In this document: positions 29,192 to 38,301 of the stretch, piece after piece
Position numbering within the stretch: position 1 is the first letter of the stretch
How the letters are laid out: every line of letters starts with the position of its first letter
Assembly (NCBI GenBank): GCA_963753615.1
Contig: CAVWCW010000034.1
Location: forward strand, 1-64,000
Length of the DNA: 64,000 bases
Direction of reading: 5' to 3'
Origin: CAVWCW01 sp963753615
Lineage (GTDB): Bacteria > Pseudomonadota > Gammaproteobacteria > Chromatiales > Chromatiaceae
Notes under the pieces: generated by a model
Told to the model about the DNA's origin: nothing
Seen by the model: only the letters and a program-made list of their open reading frames with translations
The model's database searches: none
Program-made: the position numbers and the translations under genes

Positions 29192-30154
29192 ATGGATTTG
29201 AACTTCCTGGAATTCGAGCAGCCGATCGCCGAGCTGGAGGCGAAGATCGAGGAGTTGCGCCTGGTTGGCGACGACGCCGAGATCAATATTCAGGACGAAA
29301 TCGGGCGCTTGCAGACCAAGAGCCGGTCGCTGACGGAGTCGATCTTTTCCTCGCTCACCCCCTGGCAGATCTCCCAGCTCTCGCGTCACCCCCAGCGCCC
29401 CTATCTGCTCGATTACATCCAGCGGGTGTTCACCGACTTCCAGGAGCTGCACGGCGACCGCGCCTTTGCCGATGACCAGGCCATCGTCGGCGGCCCTGCG
29501 CGTCTGGATGGCCGCCCGGTGATGGTGATCGGCCACCAGAAGGGTCGCGACACCAAGGAAAAGCTGCATCGTAACTTCGGCATGCCGAGGCCCGAGGGCT
29601 ATCGAAAGGCCCTGCGCCTGATGGAGATGGCCCAGCGCTTTCGACTGCCGATCCTGACCTTCATCGACACCCCCGGAGCCTATCCTGGTGTGGGCGCAGA
29701 GGAACGGGGTCAGAGCGAAGCCATCGCCCGAAATCTCAAGGTAATGGCGCGGTTGAAGACTTCCATCATCTGCACCGTGATCGGCGAGGGCGGCTCCGGC
29801 GGGGCCCTGGCCATCGGCGTCGGCGACCGGGTGTTGATGTTGCAGTTCAGCACCTACTCGGTGATATCCCCCGAGGGCTGCGCCTCGATCCTGTGGAAGA
29901 GCGCGGACAAGGCCTCGCTGGCGGCCGAGGCCATGGCCATCACCTCGGATCGTCTCAAGGCACTGGGCTTGATCGACGCCATCGTTGCCGAGCCCTTGGG
30001 CGGCGCCCACCGCGACCCGGCGGCCCAGGCCAAACTCCTCAAGCAGGCCCTGATCGAGCAGCTCAATGGCCTTCAGAGCCAGGAGCGGGAGCAACTGCTG
30101 GAGCAGCGCTATCAACGCCTGATGGGCTACGGCCAGTTCGCCGTCGGCGACTGA
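29192..30154 (+). CDS. accA: acetyl-CoA carboxylase carboxyltransferase subunit alpha
   Basis: A protein of 320 residues, close to the E. coli length (319). MDLNFLEFEQPIAELEAKIEEL is the usual N-terminus. The crotonase-fold core has DTPGAYPGVGAEERGQSEAIARN and EGGSGGALAIGVGD, which bind biotin and CoA. With AccD it transfers the carboxyl group from carboxybiotin to acetyl-CoA, the first committed step in fatty acid synthesis. tilS follows after 9 bases, a common gammaproteobacterial order. Confidence 0.97.
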   Translation: MDLNFLEFEQPIAELEAKIEELRLVGDDAEINIQDEIGRLQTKSRSLTESIFSSLTPWQISQLSRHPQRPYLLDYIQRVFTDFQELHGDRAFADDQAIVGGPARLDGRPVMVIGHQKGRDTKEKLHRNFGMPRPEGYRKALRLMEMAQRFRLPILTFIDTPGAYPGVGAEERGQSEAIARNLKVMARLKTSIICTVIGEGGSGGALAIGVGDRVLMLQFSTYSVISPEGCASILWKSADKASLAAEAMAITSDRLKALGLIDAIVAEPLGGAHRDPAAQAKLLKQALIEQLNGLQSQEREQLLEQRYQRLMGYGQFAVGD

Positions 30155-30163
30155 TCCGACCCG

Positions 30164-31507
30164 ATGGGCTTCTCGCCCGCCGCCCTGCTCGCCGAGCTGC
30201 AGCGGTTCCCCCCTGCCGAAATCTATTGGGTCGCCTTCTCCGGCGGCTGCGATTCCCTGGTGCTGCTGCATGCACTGGCGGCCCTCGGCGAACGCCTCCC
30301 CGCCCGGCTGCGGGCCCTGCACGCCGACCACGGCCTCCAGCCCGAATCGGCCGCCTGGGCCCGAGACTGCCAGCGCCAATGCGAGGCGCTGAAAGTACCC
30401 CTGGAGGTGATGCGCCTGGAATTGGCGCCGGTTCCTGGCCAGAGCCTGGAGGCCTTGGCCCGGGAGGCCCGCTACCTGGCCCTGGCAGCCCGGCTGGGGC
30501 CCGGCGACCTCCTGCTCACTGCCCATCACCAGGACGACCAGGCCGAGACCCTCCTGCTGCAACTGCTGCGCGGCAGCGGCGTCAACGGCCTGGCTGCCAT
30601 GCCGCGCCTGGCGCCCTTGGGGCCCGGCAACCTGGCCAGGCCGTTGCTCGGTTTTGCTCGTCGCGAGATTGAGGACTATGCCCGCGGTCGGGGGCTGGTG
30701 TGGATCGATGACCCGAGTAACCGCAAGCTGGACTTTGACCGCAACTACCTGCGCCATCAGGTGATACCCCAGCTTCGGGCACGCTGGCCCGGGCTCGGCC
30801 GCAGCCTGGCCCGCAGTGCCCGCCACTGCGGCGAGGCGCAGACCCTGATCGACGAGCTGGCCCGCCGCGACCTGGCCGCGGCCCGGGACGAGGGCGGCGA
30901 TCGGCTGCGCCTTGAGGTCCTGCGGGCGCTGCCGGCGCCCCGCTGTCGCGCCTTGTTGCGGCATTGGATTCGGAACCGGGGACTGCCGGTGCCCCCCACT
31001 GCGGCCCTGGACCGTGTCCTGGACGAGATGCTGCCGGCCGCGCGTGACCGCTGCCCGGAGGTGAAATGGTCCGGCGGCGAGGTGCGGCGCTTCCGCGACG
31101 GGCTCTATCTGTTGCGCCCGCTGCCAGCCCTGGCCCCGGGTTGGCGCCGAACCTGGAACGGAGTGACGCCGCTGGCGCTGCCGGCTGGGCTCGGTCGACT
31201 TTTGCTGGAGCCGGTGGCGGGGCGGGGGATCGCGGTCGGGCGCTTACGGGGGGCGGAGTTCACAGTGGGGTTCCGCCAGGGCGGAGAACGCTGCCGACCG
31301 GCCGGTTCGGCCCATAGCCGCCGCCTCAAGCAACTGCTTCACGAGGCAGCGGTGCCGCCCTGGGAACGTGGACGCATCCCCCTGCTCTGGCTGGACGGCG
31401 AACTGGCCGCAGTGGGCGATCTCTGGGTCTGTGGGGGCAACACCGCCGAAGTTGGGGCGTTCGGACTGCGCCCGCGTTGGGAGCGCGGTGACGCGGACGG
31501 GGGGTAA
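30164..31507 (+). CDS. tilS: tRNA(Ile)-lysidine synthetase
   Basis: A protein of 447 residues. The PP-loop SGGCDS (26-31) binds ATP; LTAHHQDDQAETLLLQLLRGSG follows as in TilS. The C-terminal domain holds FRQGGERCRPAGSAHSRRLKQLLHEA, which binds the tRNA acceptor. The enzyme converts C34 of the CAU-anticodon tRNA-Ile to lysidine, switching its decoding from Met to Ile. It is downstream of accA with a 9-base gap. Confidence 0.95.
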   Translation: MGFSPAALLAELQRFPPAEIYWVAFSGGCDSLVLLHALAALGERLPARLRALHADHGLQPESAAWARDCQRQCEALKVPLEVMRLELAPVPGQSLEALAREARYLALAARLGPGDLLLTAHHQDDQAETLLLQLLRGSGVNGLAAMPRLAPLGPGNLARPLLGFARREIEDYARGRGLVWIDDPSNRKLDFDRNYLRHQVIPQLRARWPGLGRSLARSARHCGEAQTLIDELARRDLAAARDEGGDRLRLEVLRALPAPRCRALLRHWIRNRGLPVPPTAALDRVLDEMLPAARDRCPEVKWSGGEVRRFRDGLYLLRPLPALAPGWRRTWNGVTPLALPAGLGRLLLEPVAGRGIAVGRLRGAEFTVGFRQGGERCRPAGSAHSRRLKQLLHEAAVPPWERGRIPLLWLDGELAAVGDLWVCGGNTAEVGAFGLRPRWERGDADGG

Positions 31508-31826
31508 GGAGCGAGGAGTGAGCGTCGCAGCTGGTGGAAAAAACACGCGCCTTCCCGCCGATTGGGCGCTGGAAGCGGCAGCTAGGCCGAATCGCGCCGG
31601 GCGCGCCGCTCCTACCATCCCGTGCTGACCGCCAGGGATCGGGTCTCGGCATCTGCGAGCTGACGGGGGTCAGTAAAAACCCTGTCCGTTGTTGTATATT
31701 GCGCAGCTTCGGACTAGGCTTACGGGCCGATGCCGGGTCGCTCTGAGCGCTTCTCGTATAAAGGCCCGCTCCGGGCGCCCCCTCGGTCTCAACCACGCCG
31801 CCACCTTATCGCGCAGGCCTGCTCGT
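31508..31826. other. intergenic region before the CorC-type genes
   Basis: Open frames extend back through this 319-base gap, but their translations are arginine-rich and not protein-like. GTATATT near 31695 could be part of a -10 element; no matching -35 is clear. I see no RNA gene or terminator. Confidence 0.3.
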
Positions 31827-33287
31827 ATGGAAGAGTTCCGCCTATTCTTCGCTTCGCTGGATATCGGTTCCGTCAATTGGGAGCTGGTGCTGCGGATCAT
31901 CGCTCAGGTGGTGCTTCTGGCCTCTTCCGCCGTGTTTTCGGGTTCCGAAACCGCCCTGTTCTCACTCAGCCGCATCGATCTGCAGAAGCTGCGAAATACC
32001 CGCAATGAGCAGTCCGAAAGCATCCATGCCATGCTCGACGAGCCGCGGCGGCTGATTATCTCCATCCTCTGCGGCAACGAGCTAGTGAACATCGCCTCGG
32101 CCGCGAATATGACCGCGATCCTGATGATGTTCTACGGCGAGGACACCGCCGGCTGGCTGAATATCCTGGTCATGGTGCCCCTGCTGCTGCTGGTGGGGGA
32201 GGTCACGCCAAAGACCATTGCGGTCAACTTCCCAATCAAGTATGCCACTCGCCTTTCGGCTCGAGTGATCCCCAAGTGGCTGGTGTTCATCACCCCGCTG
32301 CGTGAGGCGGTGCGGTTCGTGGCGGACCGCATCACGACCTTCCTGGTGGGCGAGGCGGTGGACCGGGAGAATATCCTCAAGACCGACGAGCTGCGCACCC
32401 TGCTCGACGAGGGCGAGGAGACCGGCATTATCGACGCCACCGAGCGGGTGCTGATCGACAACCTGCTGGAGGCCTCGGAAACCGGCATAGACCACATCAT
32501 GACCCCGGGGCCGCGCATCCGCTTTCTCGATGCCAGCCTGCCGTTCGAGGAACTGGTTAATCTTTTCCGTGAATACCGGCACCCGCGCATCCCGGTCTAT
32601 TCCGGGCACTGGGACAACGTCATCGGCTTCTTGCACTCGGAGGATCTGCTGCGCCTGATTCGCGGCGGCGGCGAGCTCGAACAGGTGCAGCTCAGCGACA
32701 TCCTGAAGCCCGCTCACTTCGTACCGCCTACGAAGAAGGTGGATGAAATGTTCGACTACTTTCAGGCCCACAACACCCGCGCCGCCATCGTGCTCGGCGA
32801 GTACGGAGAGGTACTCGGCATCGTCACCATGAAGGACGTGCTCAAGTTCATTTTCGGTGAAATCACGGGCAACATGAAGGGCCAGGAGTTATATCAGGAA
32901 GAAGACGAAAATTGCTACACCGTGCCCGGCGACATGCGCCTGCCGGACTTCTACAATCTGACCAACTTCGATATCGAAGACCCGGTTATGACCACCGTCG
33001 GCGGCGTCGCTTTCCGCCTGTTCGACCGCTTGCCCAAGGTAGGCGAGAAGGTGATGTACGAGGGCTACGAATTCACCGTCAAGGGGGTCAGCGGGCTGCG
33101 CATCAGTTCGCTCCAGGTACGCCGGGGCCAAAGCCCGGACGTCCCGCCCGAGGAGGAGCAGACCCTAGCACCGACCCGGGACGAGGCGGGTGAAGCGCGG
33201 CAGCCGGAGCCGGAGGATAGCCCCGGCCAAGATCAGGCGGAGCCCCGCCCCGAGCCGAAGGAGGCCAGAGATGGAATGGGCGATTGA
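31827..33287 (+). CDS. CNNM/CorC/HlyC-family membrane protein with CBS pair, copy 1
   Basis: A protein of 486 residues from ATG 31827; upstream in-frame sequence lacks protein character. The DUF21/CNNM membrane domain (about 20-190) has FSGSETALFSLSRI and GEVTPKT. Two CBS domains follow (about 215-350; MTPGPRIRFLD, GYIGxx-like IGFLHSEDLL, and VLGEYGEVLGIVTMKDVLKFIFGEI). The CorC_HlyC domain ends near 445, and the last 40 residues are acidic and disordered. The family is linked to Mg2+/Co2+ efflux or resistance; the old hemolysin name has little support. It overlaps the next, paralogous gene by 17 bases. Confidence 0.88.
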   Translation: MEEFRLFFASLDIGSVNWELVLRIIAQVVLLASSAVFSGSETALFSLSRIDLQKLRNTRNEQSESIHAMLDEPRRLIISILCGNELVNIASAANMTAILMMFYGEDTAGWLNILVMVPLLLLVGEVTPKTIAVNFPIKYATRLSARVIPKWLVFITPLREAVRFVADRITTFLVGEAVDRENILKTDELRTLLDEGEETGIIDATERVLIDNLLEASETGIDHIMTPGPRIRFLDASLPFEELVNLFREYRHPRIPVYSGHWDNVIGFLHSEDLLRLIRGGGELEQVQLSDILKPAHFVPPTKKVDEMFDYFQAHNTRAAIVLGEYGEVLGIVTMKDVLKFIFGEITGNMKGQELYQEEDENCYTVPGDMRLPDFYNLTNFDIEDPVMTTVGGVAFRLFDRLPKVGEKVMYEGYEFTVKGVSGLRISSLQVRRGQSPDVPPEEEQTLAPTRDEAGEARQPEPEDSPGQDQAEPRPEPKEARDGMGD

Positions 33288-34530
33288 GATCCTGGTGATC
33301 CTGGTTTTCCTGCTGCTAAAGGGGTTCTTCTCGGGCTCCGAGATCGCCATGGTCAACTCCGACAAGCTGAAGCTGCGCCACCAGGCCAAGCTCGGAGACC
33401 GCGGCGCCAAGCTGGTGCTGCGCCTGTTCCGCACGCCGGACGTGATTCTAGGCACCACGCTGGTCGGCACCAATATCGCCACCGTCACCATCTCCACGCT
33501 GGGGGCCCTAATCTTCATCGACCTGCTCGGTCCCTCCGGCGATCTGGTGTCGGTGCTGGTGTTCACCCCGTTTCTGCTGATCCTGGGCGAGGTGGTGCCC
33601 AAGAGCGTGTTTCAGCAGAAGGCGGACGAGATCGTCAGCAAGATCATCTACGGGCTGCGCTTTTTCTCGTACCTTTTCTACCCGGTAATCTTCGTGTTCA
33701 GCCGGATAGCCCGCTTCGCCACCCGCCTGGTGGGGGGGGGTGGCAGCCAGCAGACGATGTTTATCACCCGCGAGGAGCTGCGGGTGCTGCTGGACATGTC
33801 GGAGTCCAGCGCCAACCCCACCTCTATCGACCGCCAGCGCATTCGCCGGGTGATCCGTTTTGCCGATACCACCGTGGGTGAGGCCATGATCCCCCTCGCC
33901 GACGTGGTCGGGTTCAACGAGGTGCGCAGCATGAAAGAGGCGGTGCGCACGGTGTGGAAGCACGGTTTCAACCGGTTGCCCGTCTACCGCGGCAATATTA
34001 CCAATGTTAAGGGCATCCTTACGCTGAGTTCCTGGGACCTGATGGGGCCGGATATTAACAAGCAGCCGGTGTCCGAATACATCCATCCCGCCCTCTACCT
34101 GTCGCCCCGGCAGACCATCGACCAGGCCCTGCCTTTGCTGCGGGCGCGCGAGGACCACATGGCCATCGTGGTCGACGAGTTCGGCTCCGCCGTCGGCATT
34201 CTCACCATGGAAGATGTATTCGAAGAGGTGGTGGGCGAGATCGACGTCGGCTACGACTTCGACGAGTACAACCCGCGCCAGCGCGTCTATATCGAGCGCG
34301 AAGACCAGGACGCCTACGTCATGGGCGGGCGCACCGCCCTGTCCGAGGTCAATGACGTGCTTCACCTGCAGTTGCCGGTGGGCGAGGCCCATACCGTCGG
34401 TGGTTTCATCGTCAACCAACTGCGCCACATCCCGAAAGAGGGTGATTTTGTTATGGCGCAGGACCACCGCTTCAGCGTTATCGAGGCCGATGCCCGCTCG
34501 GTGATCAAGGTGCGTATCGAGCGGGTGTAG
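33271..34530 (+). CDS. CNNM/CorC/HlyC-family membrane protein with CBS pair, copy 2
   Basis: A protein of 419 residues; ATG 33271 has a strong GGAGG site and lies inside the end of the previous gene. The CNNM domain (about 1-180) has FFSGSEIAMVNSDKLKLRHQAKLGDRGA and LGEVVPKSVFQQ. CBS domains (about 205-330) include VVDEFGSAVGILTMEDVFEEVVGEI. A CorC_HlyC domain closes it. It is a diverged tandem paralogue of the gene upstream; the two may form a heteromer or serve different ions. Function in divalent metal handling is inferred from the family. Confidence 0.88.
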   Translation: MEWAIEILVILVFLLLKGFFSGSEIAMVNSDKLKLRHQAKLGDRGAKLVLRLFRTPDVILGTTLVGTNIATVTISTLGALIFIDLLGPSGDLVSVLVFTPFLLILGEVVPKSVFQQKADEIVSKIIYGLRFFSYLFYPVIFVFSRIARFATRLVGGGGSQQTMFITREELRVLLDMSESSANPTSIDRQRIRRVIRFADTTVGEAMIPLADVVGFNEVRSMKEAVRTVWKHGFNRLPVYRGNITNVKGILTLSSWDLMGPDINKQPVSEYIHPALYLSPRQTIDQALPLLRAREDHMAIVVDEFGSAVGILTMEDVFEEVVGEIDVGYDFDEYNPRQRVYIEREDQDAYVMGGRTALSEVNDVLHLQLPVGEAHTVGGFIVNQLRHIPKEGDFVMAQDHRFSVIEADARSVIKVRIERV

Positions 34531-34549
34531 GCGAGCGGCGGTTCAGTCC

Positions 34550-34578
34550 TGGCAATCGGTGGGATTGTTTGGGACAAT
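34550..34578 (+). promoter_or_regulatory. possible sigma-70 promoter of ffs
   Basis: TGGCAA (34550-34555) and GACAAT (34573-34578) are spaced by 17 bases and lie about 18 bases before the inferred 5' end of the 4.5S RNA. The match to consensus is moderate. Confidence 0.35.
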
Positions 34579-34596
34579 GCGCCTCTTCGATTTATG

Positions 34597-34710
34597 GTGG
34601 CCCGTATCGGTCCCCGCGCAACGTGAAGCCGTGAACCCGGTCAGGCCCGGAAGGGAGCAGCCGCAGCAGTGGAATCGTGTGCCGTGGTGTGGCTGGTGCG
34701 GGCCGCCGCC
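34597..34710 (+). ncRNA. ffs: signal recognition particle RNA (4.5S RNA)
   Basis: A hairpin RNA of about 114 bases. The ends pair (GGTGGCCCG at 34597 with CGGGCCGCC at 34699-34707). The apical SRP core is conserved: GGTCAGGCCCGGAAGGGAGC (34639-34658), with the GGAA tetraloop and the asymmetric loop that bind the Ffh M domain. CCGCCGCCTTTT at the end may act as terminator. It guides membrane proteins to the translocon with Ffh and FtsY. Its place before dnaX-ybaB-recR is typical of gammaproteobacteria. Confidence 0.93.
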
Positions 34711-34882
34711 TTTTCGGGGCCCTCGCGTCCCACCGCAAAGCCTGACCGGCAGCCAGTAGAAGGCGCGCCCTCGCGCCGATACCGACGCCATCCGGGCCTC
34801 GCCGCCGACCGTGATCTGAGCCGACGCTTGGGGTACACTGCCGGCTTCGATCATAAGACAGCAGGCTCGATTCCGTCCCCCC

Positions 34883-36526
34883 ATGTCCTATCAGGTTCTG
34901 GCCCGAAAATGGCGGCCCCGCGGCTTCTCCGAGTTGGTGGGGCAGGAGCACGTAGTGCGTGCTCTGACCAATGCGCTGGACAATGACCGCTTGCACCATG
35001 CCTATCTGTTTACCGGCACCCGTGGGGTAGGCAAGACCACGCTGGCGCGCATCTTTGCCAAGTCCCTGAACTGCGAACAGGGGGTAAGCGCCCGTCCCTG
35101 CGGCGAGTGCTCGAGTTGCCGCGAGATCGACGAGGGCCGTTTCGCCGACCTGTTGGAGGTGGATGCAGCCTCTCGCACCAAGGTGGACCAGACCCGGGAC
35201 CTGTTGGATAACGTCCCTTACGCCCCGGTGCGCGGACGCTACAAGGTGTACCTGATCGACGAGGTGCACATGTTCTCCGCCAGCAGCTTCAATGCCTTGC
35301 TCAAGACCCTGGAGGAGCCGCCGCCGCACGTCAAATTCCTGCTCGCCACCACGGACCCGCAGAAGATGCCGGTGACCGTGCTCTCGCGCTGCCTGCAGTT
35401 CAACCTCAAGCGGCTGCCGGTGGAGCAGATTCGCGGCCAGCTGGAGCATGTGCTGGGCGAGGAGGGCATCGGCTTCGAGCCGGAAGCCCTGCTGCGCTTG
35501 GCGCGGGCTGCCGACGGCAGCATGCGTGATGCCCTGAGTCTGATGGACCAGGCGATCTCGTTCGGCGGCGGCTCGGTGAGTGCCGAGGACGTGCGCGCCA
35601 TGCTCGGCAGCGTGGCCCAGGACCGGCTCTACCTGCTGCTGGAGGACCTGGCCGGCGGCGACGCCCAGGCCCTGTTTGGGCACGTGGCGGAGATGGCGGA
35701 GATGACCCCGGACTTCCCCGCCGCGCTGCAGGAACTGCTGGTGCTGCTGTACCGGATCAGCCTGCTGCAGGTACTCGGGGAAGGCGGGGTCGGCAGCGAG
35801 GACCAGGACCCGCGTCTGCCGGTGCTGGCCGAGCGTCTGAGCCCGGAGGACGCCCAATTGTTTTACCAGATCGGCCTGATCGGCCAGCGCGACCTGCCCC
35901 TGGCCCCGGATCCGCGCAGCGGGTTTGAGATGGTGCTGCTGCGGATGCTGACCTTTCGCCCGGACGGCGGGGGCGGGGCCGCGTCGGCGGCCCCGGTGGG
36001 TGGGCCGCCCGCTTCAGAGCCGCGCCCGCCGGCCAATCCTGCGCGCGCCCCGGCGACGCAGTCCGGGCCCGCGCGTACCGCGCCCCAGCCCCGGACACCG
36101 GCGCCGCCGCCTGTGGCCGCCGCGCCGAGCGCCGAAACGGCCGATCCCAGCGACTGGCATGGCCTGGTGGCGCGGCTGGGCCTGGGCGGGGTGGCCAGTC
36201 AACTGGCAGGGCACTGCGAGTTCGAGGCCTGGGACGGCAGCGTTCTCAAGCTGCGCCTGGACCCGGCCTGCCAACACCTCAGGGTCGCCAGCTCGGAGCA
36301 GCGTCTGGCCCAGGCCCTGCAGCAGCGCTTGGGCGGGCAGATGCGGTTGGTGATTTCGGTGGCGGCGCCCCAGGCCGAGACCCCGGCCCAGCGTCAGGCT
36401 CGGGAGCGTGCCGAGTTGCAGCGCGACACCGAGCAAGGCTTGCGCGCCGACCCTTTGGTGAAGACGCTGCAGGAGAAGTTCGATGCCCGCCTGATCGCGG
36501 GCTCTATCGAGCCGACGGATGACTGA
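34883..36526 (+). CDS. dnaX: DNA polymerase III subunits gamma/tau
   Basis: A protein of 547 residues. The AAA+ domain has Walker A GTRGVGKT (45-52), a four-Cys zinc site (CEQGVSARPCGECSSC), Walker B with LIDEVHM, and the sensor region LATTDPQKMP. After domain III comes a Pro/Ala-rich linker (about 365-420) and the tau-type C-terminal domain that contacts the alpha subunit. It is the motor of the clamp loader. I see no A-rich slippery sequence like the one that makes gamma in E. coli, so only tau is expected unless another site is used. It lies in ffs-dnaX-ybaB-recR. Confidence 0.97.
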   Translation: MSYQVLARKWRPRGFSELVGQEHVVRALTNALDNDRLHHAYLFTGTRGVGKTTLARIFAKSLNCEQGVSARPCGECSSCREIDEGRFADLLEVDAASRTKVDQTRDLLDNVPYAPVRGRYKVYLIDEVHMFSASSFNALLKTLEEPPPHVKFLLATTDPQKMPVTVLSRCLQFNLKRLPVEQIRGQLEHVLGEEGIGFEPEALLRLARAADGSMRDALSLMDQAISFGGGSVSAEDVRAMLGSVAQDRLYLLLEDLAGGDAQALFGHVAEMAEMTPDFPAALQELLVLLYRISLLQVLGEGGVGSEDQDPRLPVLAERLSPEDAQLFYQIGLIGQRDLPLAPDPRSGFEMVLLRMLTFRPDGGGGAASAAPVGGPPASEPRPPANPARAPATQSGPARTAPQPRTPAPPPVAAAPSAETADPSDWHGLVARLGLGGVASQLAGHCEFEAWDGSVLKLRLDPACQHLRVASSEQRLAQALQQRLGGQMRLVISVAAPQAETPAQRQARERAELQRDTEQGLRADPLVKTLQEKFDARLIAGSIEPTDD

Positions 36527-36653
36527 AATCGGTTCTCTCCGCCAAGATGCCCAGGTCGCGCCCCCTCGAGCCAGTTCTTGCCTGGCGTCCTTGGCGCCTT
36601 CGCGGTTACAGCTATTACTACGGATAACGCTTTAGCACGGGAGACGACGAACA

Positions 36654-36977
36654 ATGAAAGGCGGTCTTGGCAATATCATGAAGCAGGCCCAGAAGATGCA
36701 GGCCGAGCTGCAGAAGGCCCAGGAGCAGATGGCTCTGGAAGAGGTTACCGGCGAGTCGGGCGGCGGCCTGGTCAAAGTGGTGATCAACGGCAAGCACGAG
36801 GTGCGGCGAATCGATATCGACGACAGCCTCATGGGCGACGACCGGGAGATGCTGGAAGACCTGGTGGCGGCGGCTTTCAATGCCGCGGTGCAGAAGGTGG
36901 CGGACAAGATGCAGGAGAACATGGCCAACCTGACAGCCGGCATGGGTCTGCCCCCGGGCATGAAGCTGCCGTTCTGA
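36654..36977 (+). CDS. ybaB: YbaB/EbfC nucleoid-associated protein
   Basis: A protein of 107 residues, the usual size. MKGGLGNIMKQAQKMQAELQKAQEQM is the typical N-terminal helix, followed by VTGESGGGLVKVVINGKHEVRRIDID. It forms dimers that bind DNA. It sits between dnaX and recR with a 4-base gap to recR, the common order. Confidence 0.95.
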   Translation: MKGGLGNIMKQAQKMQAELQKAQEQMALEEVTGESGGGLVKVVINGKHEVRRIDIDDSLMGDDREMLEDLVAAAFNAAVQKVADKMQENMANLTAGMGLPPGMKLPF

Positions 36978-36981
36978 GACA

Positions 36982-37578
36982 GTGAACCCGCCACCGCTGC
37001 TCGACCAGCTGATGGAGGCCTTGCGCTGCCTGCCGGGTGTCGGGCCGAAGTCGGCCCAGCGGATGGCCTTCTATCTGCTGGAGCGGGATCGCGAGGGTGG
37101 GCGGCGTCTGGCGCGGGTGCTGGAACAGGCGATGCAGCACATCGGCCACTGCGAGCGCTGTCGCACCCTGAGCGAGGCGGAGGTATGCCATTTGTGCTCC
37201 AATCCGAGGCGCGATCGGGGGCTGCTGTGTGTGGTCGAGACCCCGGCCGAAGTCTGGGCCATTGAGCAGGCCATCGACTATTCCGGTCTCTACTTCGTGC
37301 TCAATGGCAGGCTATCGCCCCTGGACGGGGTCGGCCCGCGCGAAATCGGTCTCGACCGCCTGGAGCGGCGCCTGGTCGATGGCGGAGTACGGGAGCTGAT
37401 CCTGGCCACCAACCCGACAGTGGAAGGAGAGGCCACTGCCCAGTACATTGCAGAAGTGGCCCGGTCCCAGGGGGTCAAGGCTACCCGCATCGCCCACGGG
37501 GTGCCACTGGGCGGAGAACTCGAATACGTGGATGGCGGAACCCTGTCCCATGCCTTTGCCGGCCGCAGCGAGTTCTAG
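36982..37578 (+). CDS. recR: recombination mediator RecR
   Basis: A protein of 198 residues starting at GTG 36982. It has a helix-hairpin-helix (LRCLPGVGPKSAQRMAFYLL, about 14-33), a four-Cys zinc finger (CERCRTLSEAEVCHLC) and a Toprim domain starting at LLCVVETPAEVWAIE. With RecF/RecO it loads RecA at gaps. It follows ybaB by 4 bases and is probably translated from the same mRNA. Confidence 0.96.
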   Translation: MNPPPLLDQLMEALRCLPGVGPKSAQRMAFYLLERDREGGRRLARVLEQAMQHIGHCERCRTLSEAEVCHLCSNPRRDRGLLCVVETPAEVWAIEQAIDYSGLYFVLNGRLSPLDGVGPREIGLDRLERRLVDGGVRELILATNPTVEGEATAQYIAEVARSQGVKATRIAHGVPLGGELEYVDGGTLSHAFAGRSEF

Positions 37579-37677
37579 GTGAGCGCTGGCCTATAAGATT
37601 AACCATGGCGGGCAGGATGCCCACTGAAGATATGCTTCGGATGGCTTGGTTCAGCATTACCCGGAGGAGCGCATACC

Positions 37678-38022
37678 ATGTCCGATTGTCTGTTTTGCAA
37701 GATGGTGGCCGGCGAGATCAAGCCCGATGTGGTCTACGAAGACGACCAGGTGCTGGCGTTTCGCGACATCGGTCCCCAGGCGCCGACCCATGTGCTGGTG
37801 ATACCGAAGAAGCACATCAGCACCAGCAACGATATCCAGCGGGAAGATGCCCAACTGATCGGCGCCCTGTATCTGGCGGCCAAGCAGGTGGCCGCGGCCG
37901 AAGGGATTGCGGAAGAGGGCTATCGCACGGTGATGAACTGCAACGCGGGGGCTGGTCAGGCGGTGTTCCATATCCACCTGCACCTGCTCGGCGGGCGGCC
38001 GATGCGTTGGCCGCCAGGTTGA
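37678..38022 (+). CDS. hinT: HIT-family nucleotide hydrolase (HinT-like)
   Basis: A protein of 114 residues with a GGAGG ribosome-binding site. CLFCKMVAGEI at the N-terminus and the histidine triad HIHLHLL (about 101-107) identify the HinT branch, which hydrolyses AMP-N-phosphoramidates. It stands alone between recR and minC. The 38023-38301 gap after it is AT-rich at first, then has a small CACCC-GGAA-GGGTG hairpin (38250-38263) close to minC. Confidence 0.94.
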   Translation: MSDCLFCKMVAGEIKPDVVYEDDQVLAFRDIGPQAPTHVLVIPKKHISTSNDIQREDAQLIGALYLAAKQVAAAEGIAEEGYRTVMNCNAGAGQAVFHIHLHLLGGRPMRWPPG

Positions 38023-38301
38023 GGCTGAGCGCGGGTTTCCGCATTGCCCATACTTTTAGTGGTTTCTTAGGGCTTCTCTATAAAACCAGTAAAAATAATG
38101 ACTTGAAAGTGGATTCTAAATCAAAATAAAGATTTTAGGCCAACAAAAAACCGCTCCTGAGCGCTTGATCGAGGCGCGGCCGGAGGGTATAAGGGGTCCT
38201 AGTTTTTTGCGCGGTGAACGAACCGCGGGCCGGCTCGATGGGGTCGGTGCACCCGGAAGGGTGGCCCCGTCTTTCGCATGACTCAACCAGAGAAGCAACG
38301 C

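Noticed and set aside
29156..30964. 602-codon minus-strand frame
   Set aside because: Antisense to accA and tilS, which are both certain.
34883..36526. Programmed frameshift in dnaX
   Set aside because: No A-rich slippery heptamer with a downstream hairpin was found in the linker region.
37605..38129. 174-codon plus-strand frame over the HIT gene
   Set aside because: It is the wrong frame of hinT, Arg-rich, with no domain.
38237..38275. Terminator or riboswitch before minC
   Set aside because: Only a 5-bp CACCC-GGAA-GGGTG hairpin with weak outer pairing and no T run; not enough to call.
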